Positions 54,089 through 62,656 of a stretch of 64,000 nucleotides of DNA are shown piece after piece (position 1 is the first letter of the stretch; every line of letters starts with the position of its first letter). Source of the DNA: Komagataeibacter saccharivorans (GTDB lineage: Bacteria; Pseudomonadota; Alphaproteobacteria; Acetobacterales; Acetobacteraceae); NCBI RefSeq assembly GCF_003207825.1, contig NZ_NKTY01000005.1, positions 62,001 through 126,000 on the forward strand, read 5' to 3'. The translations under genes were made by a program, and so were the position numbers. A model generated the notes under the pieces. That model was not told the DNA's origin, did not search any database, and saw only the letters and a list, made by a program, of their open reading frames with translations.

Positions 54089-54861
54089 ACATGACACAGC
54101 CATCCGATGGTCCCCAGACCGCCGAACCGCCTGCCCCCTCCGCCGGGCTGATCGCCAGCGGCATCGGCAAAAGCTACAAGAAACGGCAGGTCGTGCGTGA
54201 TGTGTCGCTACAGGTCCAGCGTGGGGAGGCCGTGGCCCTGCTTGGCCCGAACGGCGCGGGCAAGACCACCAGCTTCTACATGATCGTGGGGCTGGTGCGT
54301 CCCGACATGGGCACCATCACGCTGGATGGCGCGGACATCACGCAGTTGCCCATGTATCGCCGCGCGCGGATGGGCATTGGCTACCTGCCGCAGGAATCGA
54401 GCATTTTCCGTGGCCTTAATGTCGAACAGAACATCATGGCCGCCCTTGAGATCGTCGAACCCGACCCCGACCGGCGCCAGACGATGCTTGATGGCCTGCT
54501 GGGGGAGTTCGGCATCACACGGCTGCGTCATTCCCCCTCCCTCGCCCTGTCGGGGGGGGAGCGGCGACGGCTGGAAATCGCCCGCGCGCTGGCCAGCCAG
54601 CCGCATTATATCCTGCTTGACGAACCGCTGGCCGGTATCGACCCCATCGCGGTGGGGGAAATCCGTGATCTGGTGGCCCACCTGAAGGACCGTGGCATCG
54701 GCGTGCTGATTACCGACCATAACGTGCGTGAGACGCTGGAAGTGATCGACCGGGCCTATATCATGCATAGCGGGCAGGTCCTGACCGAAGGGCGGCCAGA
54801 GGAGATCGTGGCGAACGAAGATGTGCGCCGTGTCTATCTGGGTGAAAAATTCACGCTGTAA
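54085..54861 (+). CDS. lptB: LPS export ABC transporter ATPase LptB
   Basis: Cytoplasmic ATPase that drives LPS extraction with LptF and LptG, 258 residues. Walker A is GPNGAGKTTSFYMI, then PLMYRRARMGIGYLPQ-type LPMYRRARMGIGYLPQESS, the signature LALSGGERRRLEIARAL, Walker B YILLDEPLAGIDP and the H-loop ITDHNVRETL. An N-terminal Pro/Thr-rich tail of about 25 residues precedes the ABC domain. Start overlaps lptA by 4 bases. In many alphaproteobacteria rpoN follows; here hpf follows directly. Confidence 0.97.
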   Translation: MNMTQPSDGPQTAEPPAPSAGLIASGIGKSYKKRQVVRDVSLQVQRGEAVALLGPNGAGKTTSFYMIVGLVRPDMGTITLDGADITQLPMYRRARMGIGYLPQESSIFRGLNVEQNIMAALEIVEPDPDRRQTMLDGLLGEFGITRLRHSPSLALSGGERRRLEIARALASQPHYILLDEPLAGIDPIAVGEIRDLVAHLKDRGIGVLITDHNVRETLEVIDRAYIMHSGQVLTEGRPEEIVANEDVRRVYLGEKFTL

Positions 54862-54888
54862 GCCTGCGGTCCCCACCCTGTATTTCTG

Positions 54889-54908
54889 CGCCCCCGCGCA
54901 AGGGGGCG
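54889..54908 (+). terminator. GC-rich stem-loop between lptB and hpf
   Basis: Arms CGCCCCC / GGGGGCG with a 6-base loop, 28 bases after the lptB stop. Followed by GGCTG and A-run rather than T-run, so it is only a possible terminator. Confidence 0.4.
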
Positions 54909-55138
54909 GGCTGTAAAAAAACTGTAGTCTTTCATGCAGGGAAAGCATGGACAGCAGGCGGGGAACCGTGCCCAAATGTACCCGTTCGGGATCATGTGCC
55001 CGACAGGTACAACGCAACCACCCCTATCATGCACGCCTACGGGAGCAGGATCGTCACCCTGACTGAAACAATAGCTGACTGAACGTATTCCGTCTCCCGC
55101 ATGCGACTGCGCTGTGATTTTATAAGGAGTTGCCCCTT

Positions 55139-55765
55139 ATGCACATCAGTGTTGCCGGAAAACAGATCGACCTGTCCGATGCCCTGAAATACCGGGTAAG
55201 CGCCCATCTGGACCGTATTTCGGAAAAGTATTTCGGACAGGCCATGGAAGCACGCGTGACCTTCAGCCGTGCGCGTTCGTTTTTTACCTGTGACATCAAT
55301 CTTCATGCCACGCGCGGCCTGACCCTGCGCGGTGAAGGCGAAGCCGCCGATGCCAATTCCGCCTTCGATGACGCGGCGGAACACATTGCGCGCCGCCTGC
55401 GCCGCTACCACCGCAAGGCCACCAACCACAGTCACCTCAAAACCCGCCAGCAGATGCCGGAAATCGGTCGTGACTATGTCCTGCGCCCCGGCATGACCGA
55501 AGCAGCCGCCACGGATGAGGAAACCCCCGCCGAGGAGGAAGACGCGTCCCTGCCCGCGACCGGCCCCTACGCCACCATTATTGCCGAACACCCGGCCGAG
55601 ATCGTGACGCTGAGCGTCAGCGAAGCCGTCATGCGCTTCGATCTTGCCGACAGCCAGATCCAGCTTTTCCGCAACAGCGCGACCGATACGGTCAATGTGC
55701 TCTACCGTCGGCCGGACGGGAACATCGGCTGGCTTGATCCTTCGGCCAGCCCGCAGGACGGCTGA
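55139..55765 (+). CDS. hpf: Ribosome hibernation promoting factor, long form
   Basis: Binds the 30S decoding centre in stationary phase and dimerises ribosomes into 100S particles. The 208-residue protein has the N-terminal S30AE domain (MHISVAGKQIDLSDALKYRV through AEHIARRLRRYHRKA) and, after an acidic linker, the C-terminal dimerisation domain (VTLSVSEAVMRFDLADSQIQLFRN, VLYRRPDGNIGWL), so it is the long form. ATG at 55139 with AAGGAG 9 bases upstream is clear; a TTG three codons earlier is less likely. Confidence 0.96.
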   Translation: MHISVAGKQIDLSDALKYRVSAHLDRISEKYFGQAMEARVTFSRARSFFTCDINLHATRGLTLRGEGEAADANSAFDDAAEHIARRLRRYHRKATNHSHLKTRQQMPEIGRDYVLRPGMTEAAATDEETPAEEEDASLPATGPYATIIAEHPAEIVTLSVSEAVMRFDLADSQIQLFRNSATDTVNVLYRRPDGNIGWLDPSASPQDG

Positions 55766-55828
55766 CCCGCCCTGCCCGCGCCGCGCGCCAGTGCGGGCGG
55801 GCAGCATCGTGACCCTTCCATACAAACC

Positions 55829-55857
55829 GGCCCTGTCCCGACATGCGGGACAGGGCC
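55829..55857. terminator. Inverted repeat between hpf and the DUF1150 gene
   Basis: Perfect 12-base arms GGCCCTGTCCCG / CGGGACAGGGCC with loop ACATG between convergent genes. No T-run on either side, so a factor-independent role is uncertain, but it may separate the two transcripts. Confidence 0.5.
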
Positions 55858-55895
55858 ATAAAAATGTAAGGCTGCTGACGGTTACCGTCAGTCCA

Positions 55896-56159
55896 TCAGT
55901 GCAGCGGGACCGGCATCATCTCGTGCTGGAGGATGGCGTTGACCGCCGTTTCCCGGTCATCCGTCACCGCCATTGGCGTGCCATCAGCGGCATGGATGGC
56001 AAAGGCATCTTCTCCATCCACCTGAATTGCCCGGATATAGGCAACCGATTCCACGCCCAGTCCACGCAGTTCACCCGTGCTGATCGTGTGGGGATCGCAT
56101 ACCGGCGTCTCCGCCTCGTTATGCAGCAGGACCCGGCCATTCTGTGTTGTGACTCTCAT
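55896..56159 (-). CDS. DUF1150-family protein
   Basis: An 87-residue protein of the DUF1150 family, of unknown function, found next to small heat-shock genes in alphaproteobacteria. Visible features are LGVESVAYIRAIQVDGEDAF and AIHAADGTPMAVTDDRETA. AGGAGAG stands 7 bases before the ATG at 56159, which decides this start over an ATG 96 bases upstream. It follows hsp20 on the same strand by 82 bases, so it is probably part of a heat-shock unit. Confidence 0.87.
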   Translation of the reverse strand: MRVTTQNGRVLLHNEAETPVCDPHTISTGELRGLGVESVAYIRAIQVDGEDAFAIHAADGTPMAVTDDRETAVNAILQHEMMPVPLH

Positions 56160-56241
56160 CACGTTCTCTCCTGCATCATGAAGGGATGTCACCCTTCTTC
56201 CTCGCATCGCAACATGGGCCGTTCCATTACGGCGCAGGCTG

Positions 56242-56742
56242 TCATTCCTCGTCAATCACCCTCACGACACGTTGTTTGCGCGCGGGCGGCACATCCACCA
56301 CGGGCGGAACACGTTCATGCGACGGCGCCACCGGCGCACGCGAGATCTCGATCTTGCGTATCCGGGCTTCGGGCTGGGGACGGGTCAGTTCGATATGCAG
56401 CAGGCCATTATCCATCCACGCGCCGCCGACCTCGATTCCTTCGGCCAGTACGAAAGCCTTCTGGAACTGGCGCGCCGCGATGCCACGGTGCAGGAAGATG
56501 CGGCCCTGACCGTCATCACTCTGCCGCCCGCGAATGACAAGCTGGTTGTCTTCCTGTGTTATGTGCAGGTCTTCCATCACGAACCCGGCGACAGCCAGTG
56601 TGATGCGCAGGGTCGTTGGGCTGACCTGTTCTATATTATAGGGCGGATACCCGTCCGACGCATTCTTGGATGCGCGTTCGAGCATCTGCTCCAGATGGTC
56701 AAACCCCAGAAACATGGGCGACCCGAAAACTCTTCCCGACAA
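56242..56742 (-). CDS. Small heat-shock protein Hsp20
   Basis: A 166-residue alpha-crystallin-type chaperone that holds unfolding proteins under heat or acid stress. The N-terminal MFLGFDHLEQMLERASKNASDGYPPYNIEQ and the crystallin core with ITLAVAGFVMEDLHITQEDN, GRIFLHRGIAARQFQKAFVL, and MDNGLLHIELTRP are clear, and the C-terminal tail ends VRVIDEE. The best start is a TTG at 56742 (SGRVFGSP then MFLGF), since AGAGGAGG stands 5-6 bases before it. The ATG at 56871 would add 43 residues. A possible thermosensor covers the ribosome site. Confidence 0.93.
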   Translation of the reverse strand: MSGRVFGSPMFLGFDHLEQMLERASKNASDGYPPYNIEQVSPTTLRITLAVAGFVMEDLHITQEDNQLVIRGRQSDDGQGRIFLHRGIAARQFQKAFVLAEGIEVGGAWMDNGLLHIELTRPQPEARIRKIEISRAPVAPSHERVPPVVDVPPARKQRVVRVIDEE

Positions 56743-56747
56743 ATCGG

Positions 56748-56771
56748 CCTCCTCTGCTTGAGCGAGACAGG
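56748..56771 (-). promoter_or_regulatory. Possible ROSE-like RNA thermometer of hsp20
   Basis: On the minus strand the ribosome site AGAGGAGG (56748-56755) is preceded at 56761-56765 by TCGCT, matching the U(U/C)GCU anti-Shine-Dalgarno motif of ROSE elements, with a 5-base gap before AGAGG. CTCGC and GCAGAG may form a small hairpin with TCAA loop. ROSE elements control hsp20 in rhizobia; its presence here is a prediction. Confidence 0.45.
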
Positions 56772-56944
56772 AAACGGAAAAAACGGACCCGGAACGGCGC
56801 CCGCCTTCCATCCCTTCACGATATGGTAGAATAATAGCCATACGCAAGGGTACGCCCCCATAACCGTACATATGCCCCGTTTACGGGCATTTTGGCTGCA
56901 TCACCCACTGGCATCCCGTGTGTGGAAACGCTAAATGGCGAACT

Positions 56945-57487
56945 ATGATTGATCATGATGTCATCGCTCAGGCGACCCCCATGCCGATCCTGGTCGCACC
57001 CCAGGCGGTCCTGCGCCAGAAAACCCGCCTTGTCCGGCCCGAGGACATGAGCGAACTGCGCACCACCATTCCCCGCATGTTCTCCGCCATGTACCAGGCC
57101 CCCGGTATCGGGCTTGCGGCCCCGCAGGTGGGGCTGGGCATGCGCTTCGCCATCGTGGACGTGGCGGACAAGGACGAGAAGCGCAACCCGATCGTGCTGA
57201 TAAACCCCGAAGTCATTGCCGAAACGGACGGCATGGCCGCACGGGAAGAAGGATGCCTGTCGCTGCCCAACCAGTATGCCGAGGTTGTCCGCCCCGAAGC
57301 CGTGCGCGTGCGTTATCAGGACATGGACGGCAGGCAGCAGGAACTGGAGGCCGACGGCCTGCTGGCGACCTGCCTGCAGCATGAAATCGACCATCTCGAA
57401 GGCATCCTGTTCGTTGATCATCTGTCCACGCTCAAGCGCAACATGATCATGCGTCGGCTGGCCAAGGAACAGCGCCAGAAGAACTGA
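56945..57487 (+). CDS. def: Peptide deformylase
   Basis: Removes the formyl group from nascent proteins. The 180-residue enzyme has the three family motifs: GIGLAAPQVG at 54-63, EGCLSLP with metal Cys104, and the zinc motif HEIDH at 146-150 with catalytic Glu147. Start at 56945 is chosen because the first in-frame codon, GTG at 56918, gives an atypical N-terminus. It forms a rightward row with fmt (formylates initiator tRNA) and truA, a common arrangement. Confidence 0.97.
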   Translation: MIDHDVIAQATPMPILVAPQAVLRQKTRLVRPEDMSELRTTIPRMFSAMYQAPGIGLAAPQVGLGMRFAIVDVADKDEKRNPIVLINPEVIAETDGMAAREEGCLSLPNQYAEVVRPEAVRVRYQDMDGRQQELEADGLLATCLQHEIDHLEGILFVDHLSTLKRNMIMRRLAKEQRQKN

Positions 57488-57518
57488 TCAGCCCCGCTGA
57501 ACGCCCCTGCGGACCACC

Positions 57519-57552
57519 GCCGGAACCACGGCCTGCCGCCCATGGTTCCGGC
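57519..57552 (+). repeat. Inverted repeat between def and fmt
   Basis: Perfect 10-base arms GCCGGAACCA / TGGTTCCGGC around a 14-base loop, 32 bases after the def stop and 23 before the fmt start. It may stabilise the mRNA or act as a weak attenuator; no T-run. Confidence 0.55.
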
Positions 57553-57575
57553 CAGCCTGAACGGACCCAAACGAC

Positions 57576-58511
57576 ATGCGACTGGCCTTCATGGGCACGC
57601 CCGACTTCGCGGTGCCGGCGCTCCGCGCCCTGCATCAGGCCGGACATGAAATCGTAGCCGTATACAGCCAGCCCCCGCGCCCGGCGGGACGGGGGAAGAA
57701 ACTGCGCCCCTCACCCGTGCAGTGCGCGGCGGAAGAACTGGGCATTGCGGTACGCACGCCGCTGCGCCTGCGCAATAATACGGACGAACTGGCCCATTTC
57801 CGTGACCTGCGTCTGGATGCCGCGATTGTCGCCGCATACGGGCTGATCCTGCCGCAGGACATGCTTGACGCACCCCGGCATGGCTGCCTGAACATCCATG
57901 CCAGCCTGCTGCCACGCTGGCGGGGGGCTGCCCCCATTCAGGCCGCGATCCTGGCGGGTGACAGCGAAAGTGGCGTGACCATCATGCAGATGGATGCCGG
58001 ACTGGATACCGGGGCCATGCTGCTGCGCGACCGCGTGGCCCTGACCCCGCACACCACCGCAACCAGCCTGCATGACGATCTGGCCGCAATGGGGGGGCGC
58101 CTGATTGTCGAAACCCTGCGCCAGATGCCCCAGGCAGGTACGCCGCAGCCCGATACGGGCGTTACCTATGTGCAGCGCCTGAGCCGGGAAGACGGACGCA
58201 TAGACTGGACCGCCCCCGCGTCCCATATCGACCGTCAGGTCCGCGCCCTGACCCCATGGCCCGGCACCTTCACCACGCTGGACGGTCAGGTATTCAAGAT
58301 CGGGGCCACGGCGATCACAACCGATACGACGCAGGCCGTCCCCGGCACGGTCATTGACGATAGCCTGCTTGTTGCCTGTGGTTCGGGCACGACTCTGCGC
58401 ATCACCCGCCTGCAGCGCCCCGGACGCGGCATGATGGAAGCCGCGGACTTCCTGCGTGGGCAGGCCATCCGCCGCGGGACGCGCTTTGGCATGGAACCGT
58501 CCGATGCCTGA
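57576..58511 (+). CDS. fmt: Methionyl-tRNA formyltransferase
   Basis: Formylates methionyl-initiator-tRNA using 10-formyltetrahydrofolate. 311 residues, with N-terminal LAFMGTPDFAVPALRALHQAG, the basic loop RPAGRGKKLRPSPV, the catalytic-site ASLLPRWRGAAPIQAAILAGD (the SLLP motif), MQMDAGLDTGAMLL, and a C-terminal OB-like domain. Overlaps truA by 8 bases, so they are translationally coupled. Confidence 0.98.
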   Translation: MRLAFMGTPDFAVPALRALHQAGHEIVAVYSQPPRPAGRGKKLRPSPVQCAAEELGIAVRTPLRLRNNTDELAHFRDLRLDAAIVAAYGLILPQDMLDAPRHGCLNIHASLLPRWRGAAPIQAAILAGDSESGVTIMQMDAGLDTGAMLLRDRVALTPHTTATSLHDDLAAMGGRLIVETLRQMPQAGTPQPDTGVTYVQRLSREDGRIDWTAPASHIDRQVRALTPWPGTFTTLDGQVFKIGATAITTDTTQAVPGTVIDDSLLVACGSGTTLRITRLQRPGRGMMEAADFLRGQAIRRGTRFGMEPSDA

Positions 58512-59325
58512 TACGCCTGTTTCCCGCCCGGATGATGCAGCCCCCCCTTCGGTCTGCCGGTGGGCGGTATTGATCGAATATGACGGGCGGGGCTTCGTGG
58601 GATGGCAGCGACAGCCATCGGAAACCCTGCTGTCCATACAGGGATTGCTGGAAGGAGCGGCCAACAGGCTGACCGCAGGCCGTACCGTGCCCAGCATTAC
58701 CGCAGGCCGCACTGATGCAGGCGTGCATGCCAGCGGTCAGGTCGCGCATCTGGATTTCCCCGCCGATGTGACATTATCCAGCGCCACGGTGCGCGACGGG
58801 CTGAATTTTTACATGAAGCCCCATCCGGTGGTGGTCCTGATGGCCCGCCCCGTGCTGCCACAGTGGAACGCCCGTTTTTCGGCGCGGATGCGCTCCTACC
58901 GCTACCGTATCCTCAACCGCGCGGCCCGACCGGCACTGGATGAAGGACGGGTCTGGCACGTCAAGTCACCGCTGGATGTTGAAGCCATGCAACAGGCAGC
59001 CCGGGTACTGGTGGGCCGCCATGATTTCACATCATTCCGCGCCACCGCCTGCCAGGCCAGAAGCCCCATCCGCACGCTGGATCAGCTTGAGGTCCGGCGC
59101 GAGGGAGAGGCCGTCATAATCGAAACCCATGCGCGCTCCTTCCTGCATCATCAGGTACGGAACATGGCCGGGACACTGAAGTTGGTGGGTGAAGGCCGGT
59201 GGGACGTGGAACGTGTCGAACAGGCCCTCGCCGCCCGTGACCGCCGCGCCGCCGGCCCCACGGCCCCACCCGATGGCCTGTGCCTGACCGGGGTGGGCTA
59301 TGAAGACGATCCCTTCATCCGCTAA
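58504..59325 (+). CDS. truA: tRNA pseudouridine(38-40) synthase
   Basis: Makes pseudouridine at positions 38-40 in the anticodon stem of many tRNAs. The 273-residue protein has LIEYDGRGFVGWQRQP, the catalytic Asp71 in GRTDAGVHASGQV, RSYRYRILNRAA, DFTSFRATACQA, and FLHHQVRNMAGTL. Its ATG at 58504 is inside the last codons of fmt; an earlier in-frame start at 58456 would be deeper in fmt. Confidence 0.97.
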   Translation: MPDTPVSRPDDAAPPSVCRWAVLIEYDGRGFVGWQRQPSETLLSIQGLLEGAANRLTAGRTVPSITAGRTDAGVHASGQVAHLDFPADVTLSSATVRDGLNFYMKPHPVVVLMARPVLPQWNARFSARMRSYRYRILNRAARPALDEGRVWHVKSPLDVEAMQQAARVLVGRHDFTSFRATACQARSPIRTLDQLEVRREGEAVIIETHARSFLHHQVRNMAGTLKLVGEGRWDVERVEQALAARDRRAAGPTAPPDGLCLTGVGYEDDPFIR

Positions 59326-59859
59326 GCCCGGCAGACCTTTCCCGCCGTTGCCGTTACACAGCAGACAGAAGCATGCCTTGACTGGTGGCCTTCTGAGCGG
59401 GTGCCTGTGCGGAGTTTCGTGTTTCATCCAATGCCCGAAAGCATTCGACACGCATCGTCCTGATCTGTTTCTGATGGGATAAGGTCTGTCATCATTCGAC
59501 CAAAGGATGGCGGATTACCGGCAACTGCGTGCGCCAGATCCGGCTGAAGCAGAACTGTAACAGGCTGCTCGTTTCCGTCCTGCTCCCAGGACATGTTGCG
59601 CGTGGAAGTATTCAGCACGCTTTCCGACGCATCATAGAAGCTGTTTGAAACGGCCCGTCCAGAGATCATAAGAAAGCTTCAGGTGAAGCTTTTTGAAAAA
59701 AAGCGACATCAGAAAACTGTTCCTGTTTTTTATCAGGAATTTCTTTTCAAACAATCTCTCCGGTCTATCTGCCCGACCGAACGTGCCTTAACGGGCATGA
59801 TTTACGCAGCGACACGAGACCTCGGACTTCGCGCGGGGCCACCCCATCGCGGCACATGT
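59326..59859. other. AT-richer intergenic region with no confident gene
   Basis: A 534-base gap between convergent genes, visibly less GC-rich than its neighbours. It contains an open frame on the minus strand (59424-59669, 81 codons) with no ribosome site, and an 81-codon plus-strand frame (59683-59928) whose start reads MKLFEKKRHQK and runs into the next gene's 3' end. Neither looks like a family I know. A perfect palindromic stem-loop and poly-A/T tracts occur near 59673-59760. It may be a worn-down repeat or the remains of a lost gene. Confidence 0.6.
59673..59694 (+). terminator. Small stem-loop with T-run in the truA-downstream gap
   Basis: AAGCTTCA (59674-59681) and TGAAGCTT (59684-59691) are perfect arms around GG, followed by TTT, then GAAAAAAAGC. 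Distance from truA (about 350 bases) is long for its terminator, so it may be a separate repeat element. Confidence 0.4.
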
Positions 59860-60501
59860 TCAGTGCGCGCCGCCCTGTTGCATGAGCAGGGGATAGAGGA
59901 ATTCATGCCACGCCCGCTGGTCGGGTGAAAACAGCGCCGTCACGCCACCCAGCGCGACAAGGCTGCCCAGAATGGCCAGAACCATCAGGACCGCCTGCCC
60001 GCGCCGCAGCAGCAGGCCCACGCGGGCAACATACCATGTCAGCCACAGACTGTAGACGAACTCCGTCCCGTTCAGGACCAGTTCACCGGTCTGGGTTTCC
60101 AGCAGTCTGGGCGAGGCCAGCGCCATGATCAGGGCAACAACAAGCCCCACGAACAGCGTGACCCAGTCCGTCCACCATGCAGCCGTGATGTAGCGCAGCC
60201 ACAGCCCTTCGCGTTTCCAGTGCCGCGCCAGCGCATGTGTCACCACGGCGGGCATCAGGATCAGGCACAGGGCGAACAGCACCTTGACCCCACTAAGCGG
60301 CTGCGGGGCGTAGGCAACGGTCAGGCCACCACCCACCAGCCACAGCGCCAGACGGGGGGCAAGGGCCGACAGAACGGAATCGCGCGTATTGCCAAAATAG
60401 GCAATGCCTTCCGCACGGCCACGCCCCAGCAGCAGCATACCCTTAAGGATACCGCCTAACCCGGATGCGGTCGGGTCGGGAGAGGAACCGCGATCGGCCA
60501 T
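59860..60501 (-). CDS. Multi-span membrane protein of unknown function
   Basis: A 213-residue protein with five to six likely membrane segments (for example LALWLVGGGLTVAYA, VLFALCLILMPAVVTHALA, WVTLFVGLVVALIMALA, VLMVLAILGSLVALGGVTAL). The N-terminal part with GRGRAEGIAYFGNTRDSVLSAL is polar. No function assigned. Its ATG overlaps the dapE stop by one base (TAATG), so it is translationally coupled to dapE and probably in the same operon. Confidence 0.72.
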   Translation of the reverse strand: MADRGSSPDPTASGLGGILKGMLLLGRGRAEGIAYFGNTRDSVLSALAPRLALWLVGGGLTVAYAPQPLSGVKVLFALCLILMPAVVTHALARHWKREGLWLRYITAAWWTDWVTLFVGLVVALIMALASPRLLETQTGELVLNGTEFVYSLWLTWYVARVGLLLRRGQAVLMVLAILGSLVALGGVTALFSPDQRAWHEFLYPLLMQQGGAH

Positions 60502-61670
60502 TAGTGCATTACCTTTTCAAGAAACCCGGCATAGATCGCCGTCAACTGCTTCAGGTCAGCCAGACTGACATGCTCGTCCACCTTGTGCATGCTCGCCCCC
60601 ACCAGCCCGAATTCCGCAACGGGGCAGTAACGGCTGATAAAACGCGCATCGGATGTGCCGCCACCCGTATCAAGGCGGGGTACCTGACCGGTCTCGGCGC
60701 GGATTGCGGCACGCAGGGCCTCGACCGGCGCATCGGGCTGCGTCAGGAACGATTCCCCACTGATGGAAATACTGACCCCGGCGCCGGGAGCATGCCGGGC
60801 CGTAACCGTACGCAGCCAGCCGGACAGGTCCGCACCCGTATGCAGGTCGTTAAAGCGGATGTTCAGCCGGGCATGCGCCTGCGCCGGAATGACATTTGTG
60901 GCCGTATTGCCCACATCCACGCTGGTCACCTGCAGGCTGGAGGGTTCAAACCACTCGCTACCCGTATCCAGCGGTGCCGCAGTCAGTTCCCCCAGCAGCG
61001 CCAGAAGGCGGTGCACGGGATTATCCGCGCGGTGCGGGTAGGCCACATGGCCCTGCGTGCCGTTGACGGTAATGCGGGCATTCAGGCTGCCACGGCGACC
61101 GATCTTGATGACCTCTCCCATCCCGGCGGGATTGGTCGGTTCGCCCACAAGACAGAAATCCGGTACCTGCCCCTGCTTTTCCATCCATTCCAGCACGCGC
61201 ACGGTACCGTTGGTGGCGGGGCCTTCCTCGTCTCCGGTAATCAGCAGGCTGATGGAACCACGCTGATCCGGGGTCTGGTCCAGATACAGCCGTACGGCTG
61301 CGACAAAGGCGGCGATGCCCCCCTTCATGTCGCATGCACCCCGACCGAACAGGATGCCGTCATGAATTTCCCCGCCGAAGGGATCATGCTGCCACCGGGC
61401 GCTGCCTACCGGCACCACATCGGTATGCCCGGCAAAACACAGATGGGGATGGCCCGTGCCCAGACGGGCAAACAGGTTGGGCGTGCGGGCCTCTCCCTCC
61501 CCGAACGGGAGGAGGGTCACGCTGAAACCGATCTGCTCCAGCACACCGGCCAGCGTGTTGATGCAACACCCATCATCAGGGGTGACGGAAGGACAGCGGA
61601 TCAGATCCCGCGCAAGGGTGACAACACCACCGGGGTCGTGTTCCATACCGGCCATTCCGTCATCCGCCAT
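60501..61670 (-). CDS. dapE: Succinyl-diaminopimelate desuccinylase
   Basis: Zinc peptidase-family enzyme that removes succinate from N-succinyl-diaminopimelate in lysine and peptidoglycan precursor synthesis. The 389-residue protein shows the M20 pattern: CFAGHTDVVPVGSARW (first metal His-Asp), GRGACDMKGGIAAF (bridging Asp), and ITGDEEGPATNGTVR (catalytic Glu pair), with GGTSDARFISRYCPVAEFGL near the end. Starts 5 bases after dapD; both steps of the succinylase branch are adjacent. Confidence 0.97.
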   Translation of the reverse strand: MADDGMAGMEHDPGGVVTLARDLIRCPSVTPDDGCCINTLAGVLEQIGFSVTLLPFGEGEARTPNLFARLGTGHPHLCFAGHTDVVPVGSARWQHDPFGGEIHDGILFGRGACDMKGGIAAFVAAVRLYLDQTPDQRGSISLLITGDEEGPATNGTVRVLEWMEKQGQVPDFCLVGEPTNPAGMGEVIKIGRRGSLNARITVNGTQGHVAYPHRADNPVHRLLALLGELTAAPLDTGSEWFEPSSLQVTSVDVGNTATNVIPAQAHARLNIRFNDLHTGADLSGWLRTVTARHAPGAGVSISISGESFLTQPDAPVEALRAAIRAETGQVPRLDTGGGTSDARFISRYCPVAEFGLVGASMHKVDEHVSLADLKQLTAIYAGFLEKVMH

Positions 61671-61675
61671 CGCGA

Positions 61676-62524
61676 TCAGCCGCGCAGCAGGTCGTTGATC
61701 GAGGTCTTGGAGCGTGTGCGTTCGTCCACGCGCTTGACGATCACGGCGCAGTCCAGCGACGGCAGCGGCTTGCCATCAGCCGATGTGGCCTGACGCGGCG
61801 GCAACGTGCCGGGCACGACGACCGAGTAAGCCGGAACGCGGCCCATGAACACTTCGCCCGTGGTGCGGTCGACGATCTTGGTGGATGCGCCAAGGAACAC
61901 GCCCATGGACAGCACGCTGCCGCGTTCGACCACCACGCCTTCGGCCACTTCCGAACGCGCACCGATGAAGCAGCCGTCCTCGATGATGACCGGGGCGGCC
62001 TGCAGCGGCTCAAGCACGCCACCAATACCGACGCCGCCGCTGATGTGGCAGTTCTTGCCAATCTGCGCGCAGCTTCCGATCGTAACCCAGGTATCGACCA
62101 TCGTCCCGCTATCGACATACGCACCGGCGTTGACGAAGCTGGGCATAAGCACGACGCCTGGGGCAATGAAGGCGGAACGACGCACGATCGAACCCGGCAC
62201 GGCACGGAAACCGGCCGCGGCGAAAGCCGCCTGATCCCAGCCTGCGAATTTCAGCGGCACCTTGTCATAGCTGGGCGCACCCGCACCGCCACCTTCAACC
62301 AGACGGTTGTCATTCAGGCGGAAGGACAGGAGCACGGCCTTCTTCAGCCATTCATTGACAGTCCAGCCATCCGCGCCCGGCGTGGCGACGCGCAGCTTGC
62401 CGGAATCCAGCGCCAGCAGGGCGGCCTCCACCGCGTCGCGGTCGGCCCCGGTTGTGGCGGTGGACAGCGTCTCGCGACGCTCCCACAGGGCCTCGATCTG
62501 GCTCTGAAGGGATGTATCGGTCAT
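61676..62524 (-). CDS. dapD: Tetrahydrodipicolinate N-succinyltransferase
   Basis: Catalyses the succinyl-CoA step before DapC and DapE in lysine synthesis. 282 residues with the left-handed beta-helix region: [52 protein letters not shown]-type hexapeptide repeats, then [25 protein letters not shown]. Start at 62524 fits, with AGGA about 9 bases upstream. Confidence 0.98.
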   Translation of the reverse strand: MTDTSLQSQIEALWERRETLSTATTGADRDAVEAALLALDSGKLRVATPGADGWTVNEWLKKAVLLSFRLNDNRLVEGGGAGAPSYDKVPLKFAGWDQAAFAAAGFRAVPGSIVRRSAFIAPGVVLMPSFVNAGAYVDSGTMVDTWVTIGSCAQIGKNCHISGGVGIGGVLEPLQAAPVIIEDGCFIGARSEVAEGVVVERGSVLSMGVFLGASTKIVDRTTGEVFMGRVPAYSVVVPGTLPPRQATSADGKPLPSLDCAVIVKRVDERTRSKTSINDLLRG

Positions 62525-62656
62525 ATTTGCAAAATCCTGTCTGGGGCTGGTTTCCCCGGCGGGACATGCCGGGGGCCTGTGTTAATTTGCCTGCGGACCA
62601 TGCGGAGGATCGGGGGCAATGTCAACGCACCGCCCCGGATTACCCCGCACGCCCGG

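Noticed and set aside
56742-56871. ATG start of hsp20 at 56871
   Set aside because: It adds 43 residues unlike Hsp20 N-termini, and the perfect ribosome site is placed for the TTG at 56742.
59424-59669. An 81-codon minus-strand open frame in the gap after truA
   Set aside because: No ribosome site and no family match; it may be a chance frame in this AT-richer region.
59683-59928. An 81-codon plus-strand open frame beginning MKLFEKK
   Set aside because: The sequence is a poly-A/T rich stretch near a palindrome, has no recognised family and runs into the 3' end of the opposite-strand gene. I keep the region as a possible repeat, not a gene.
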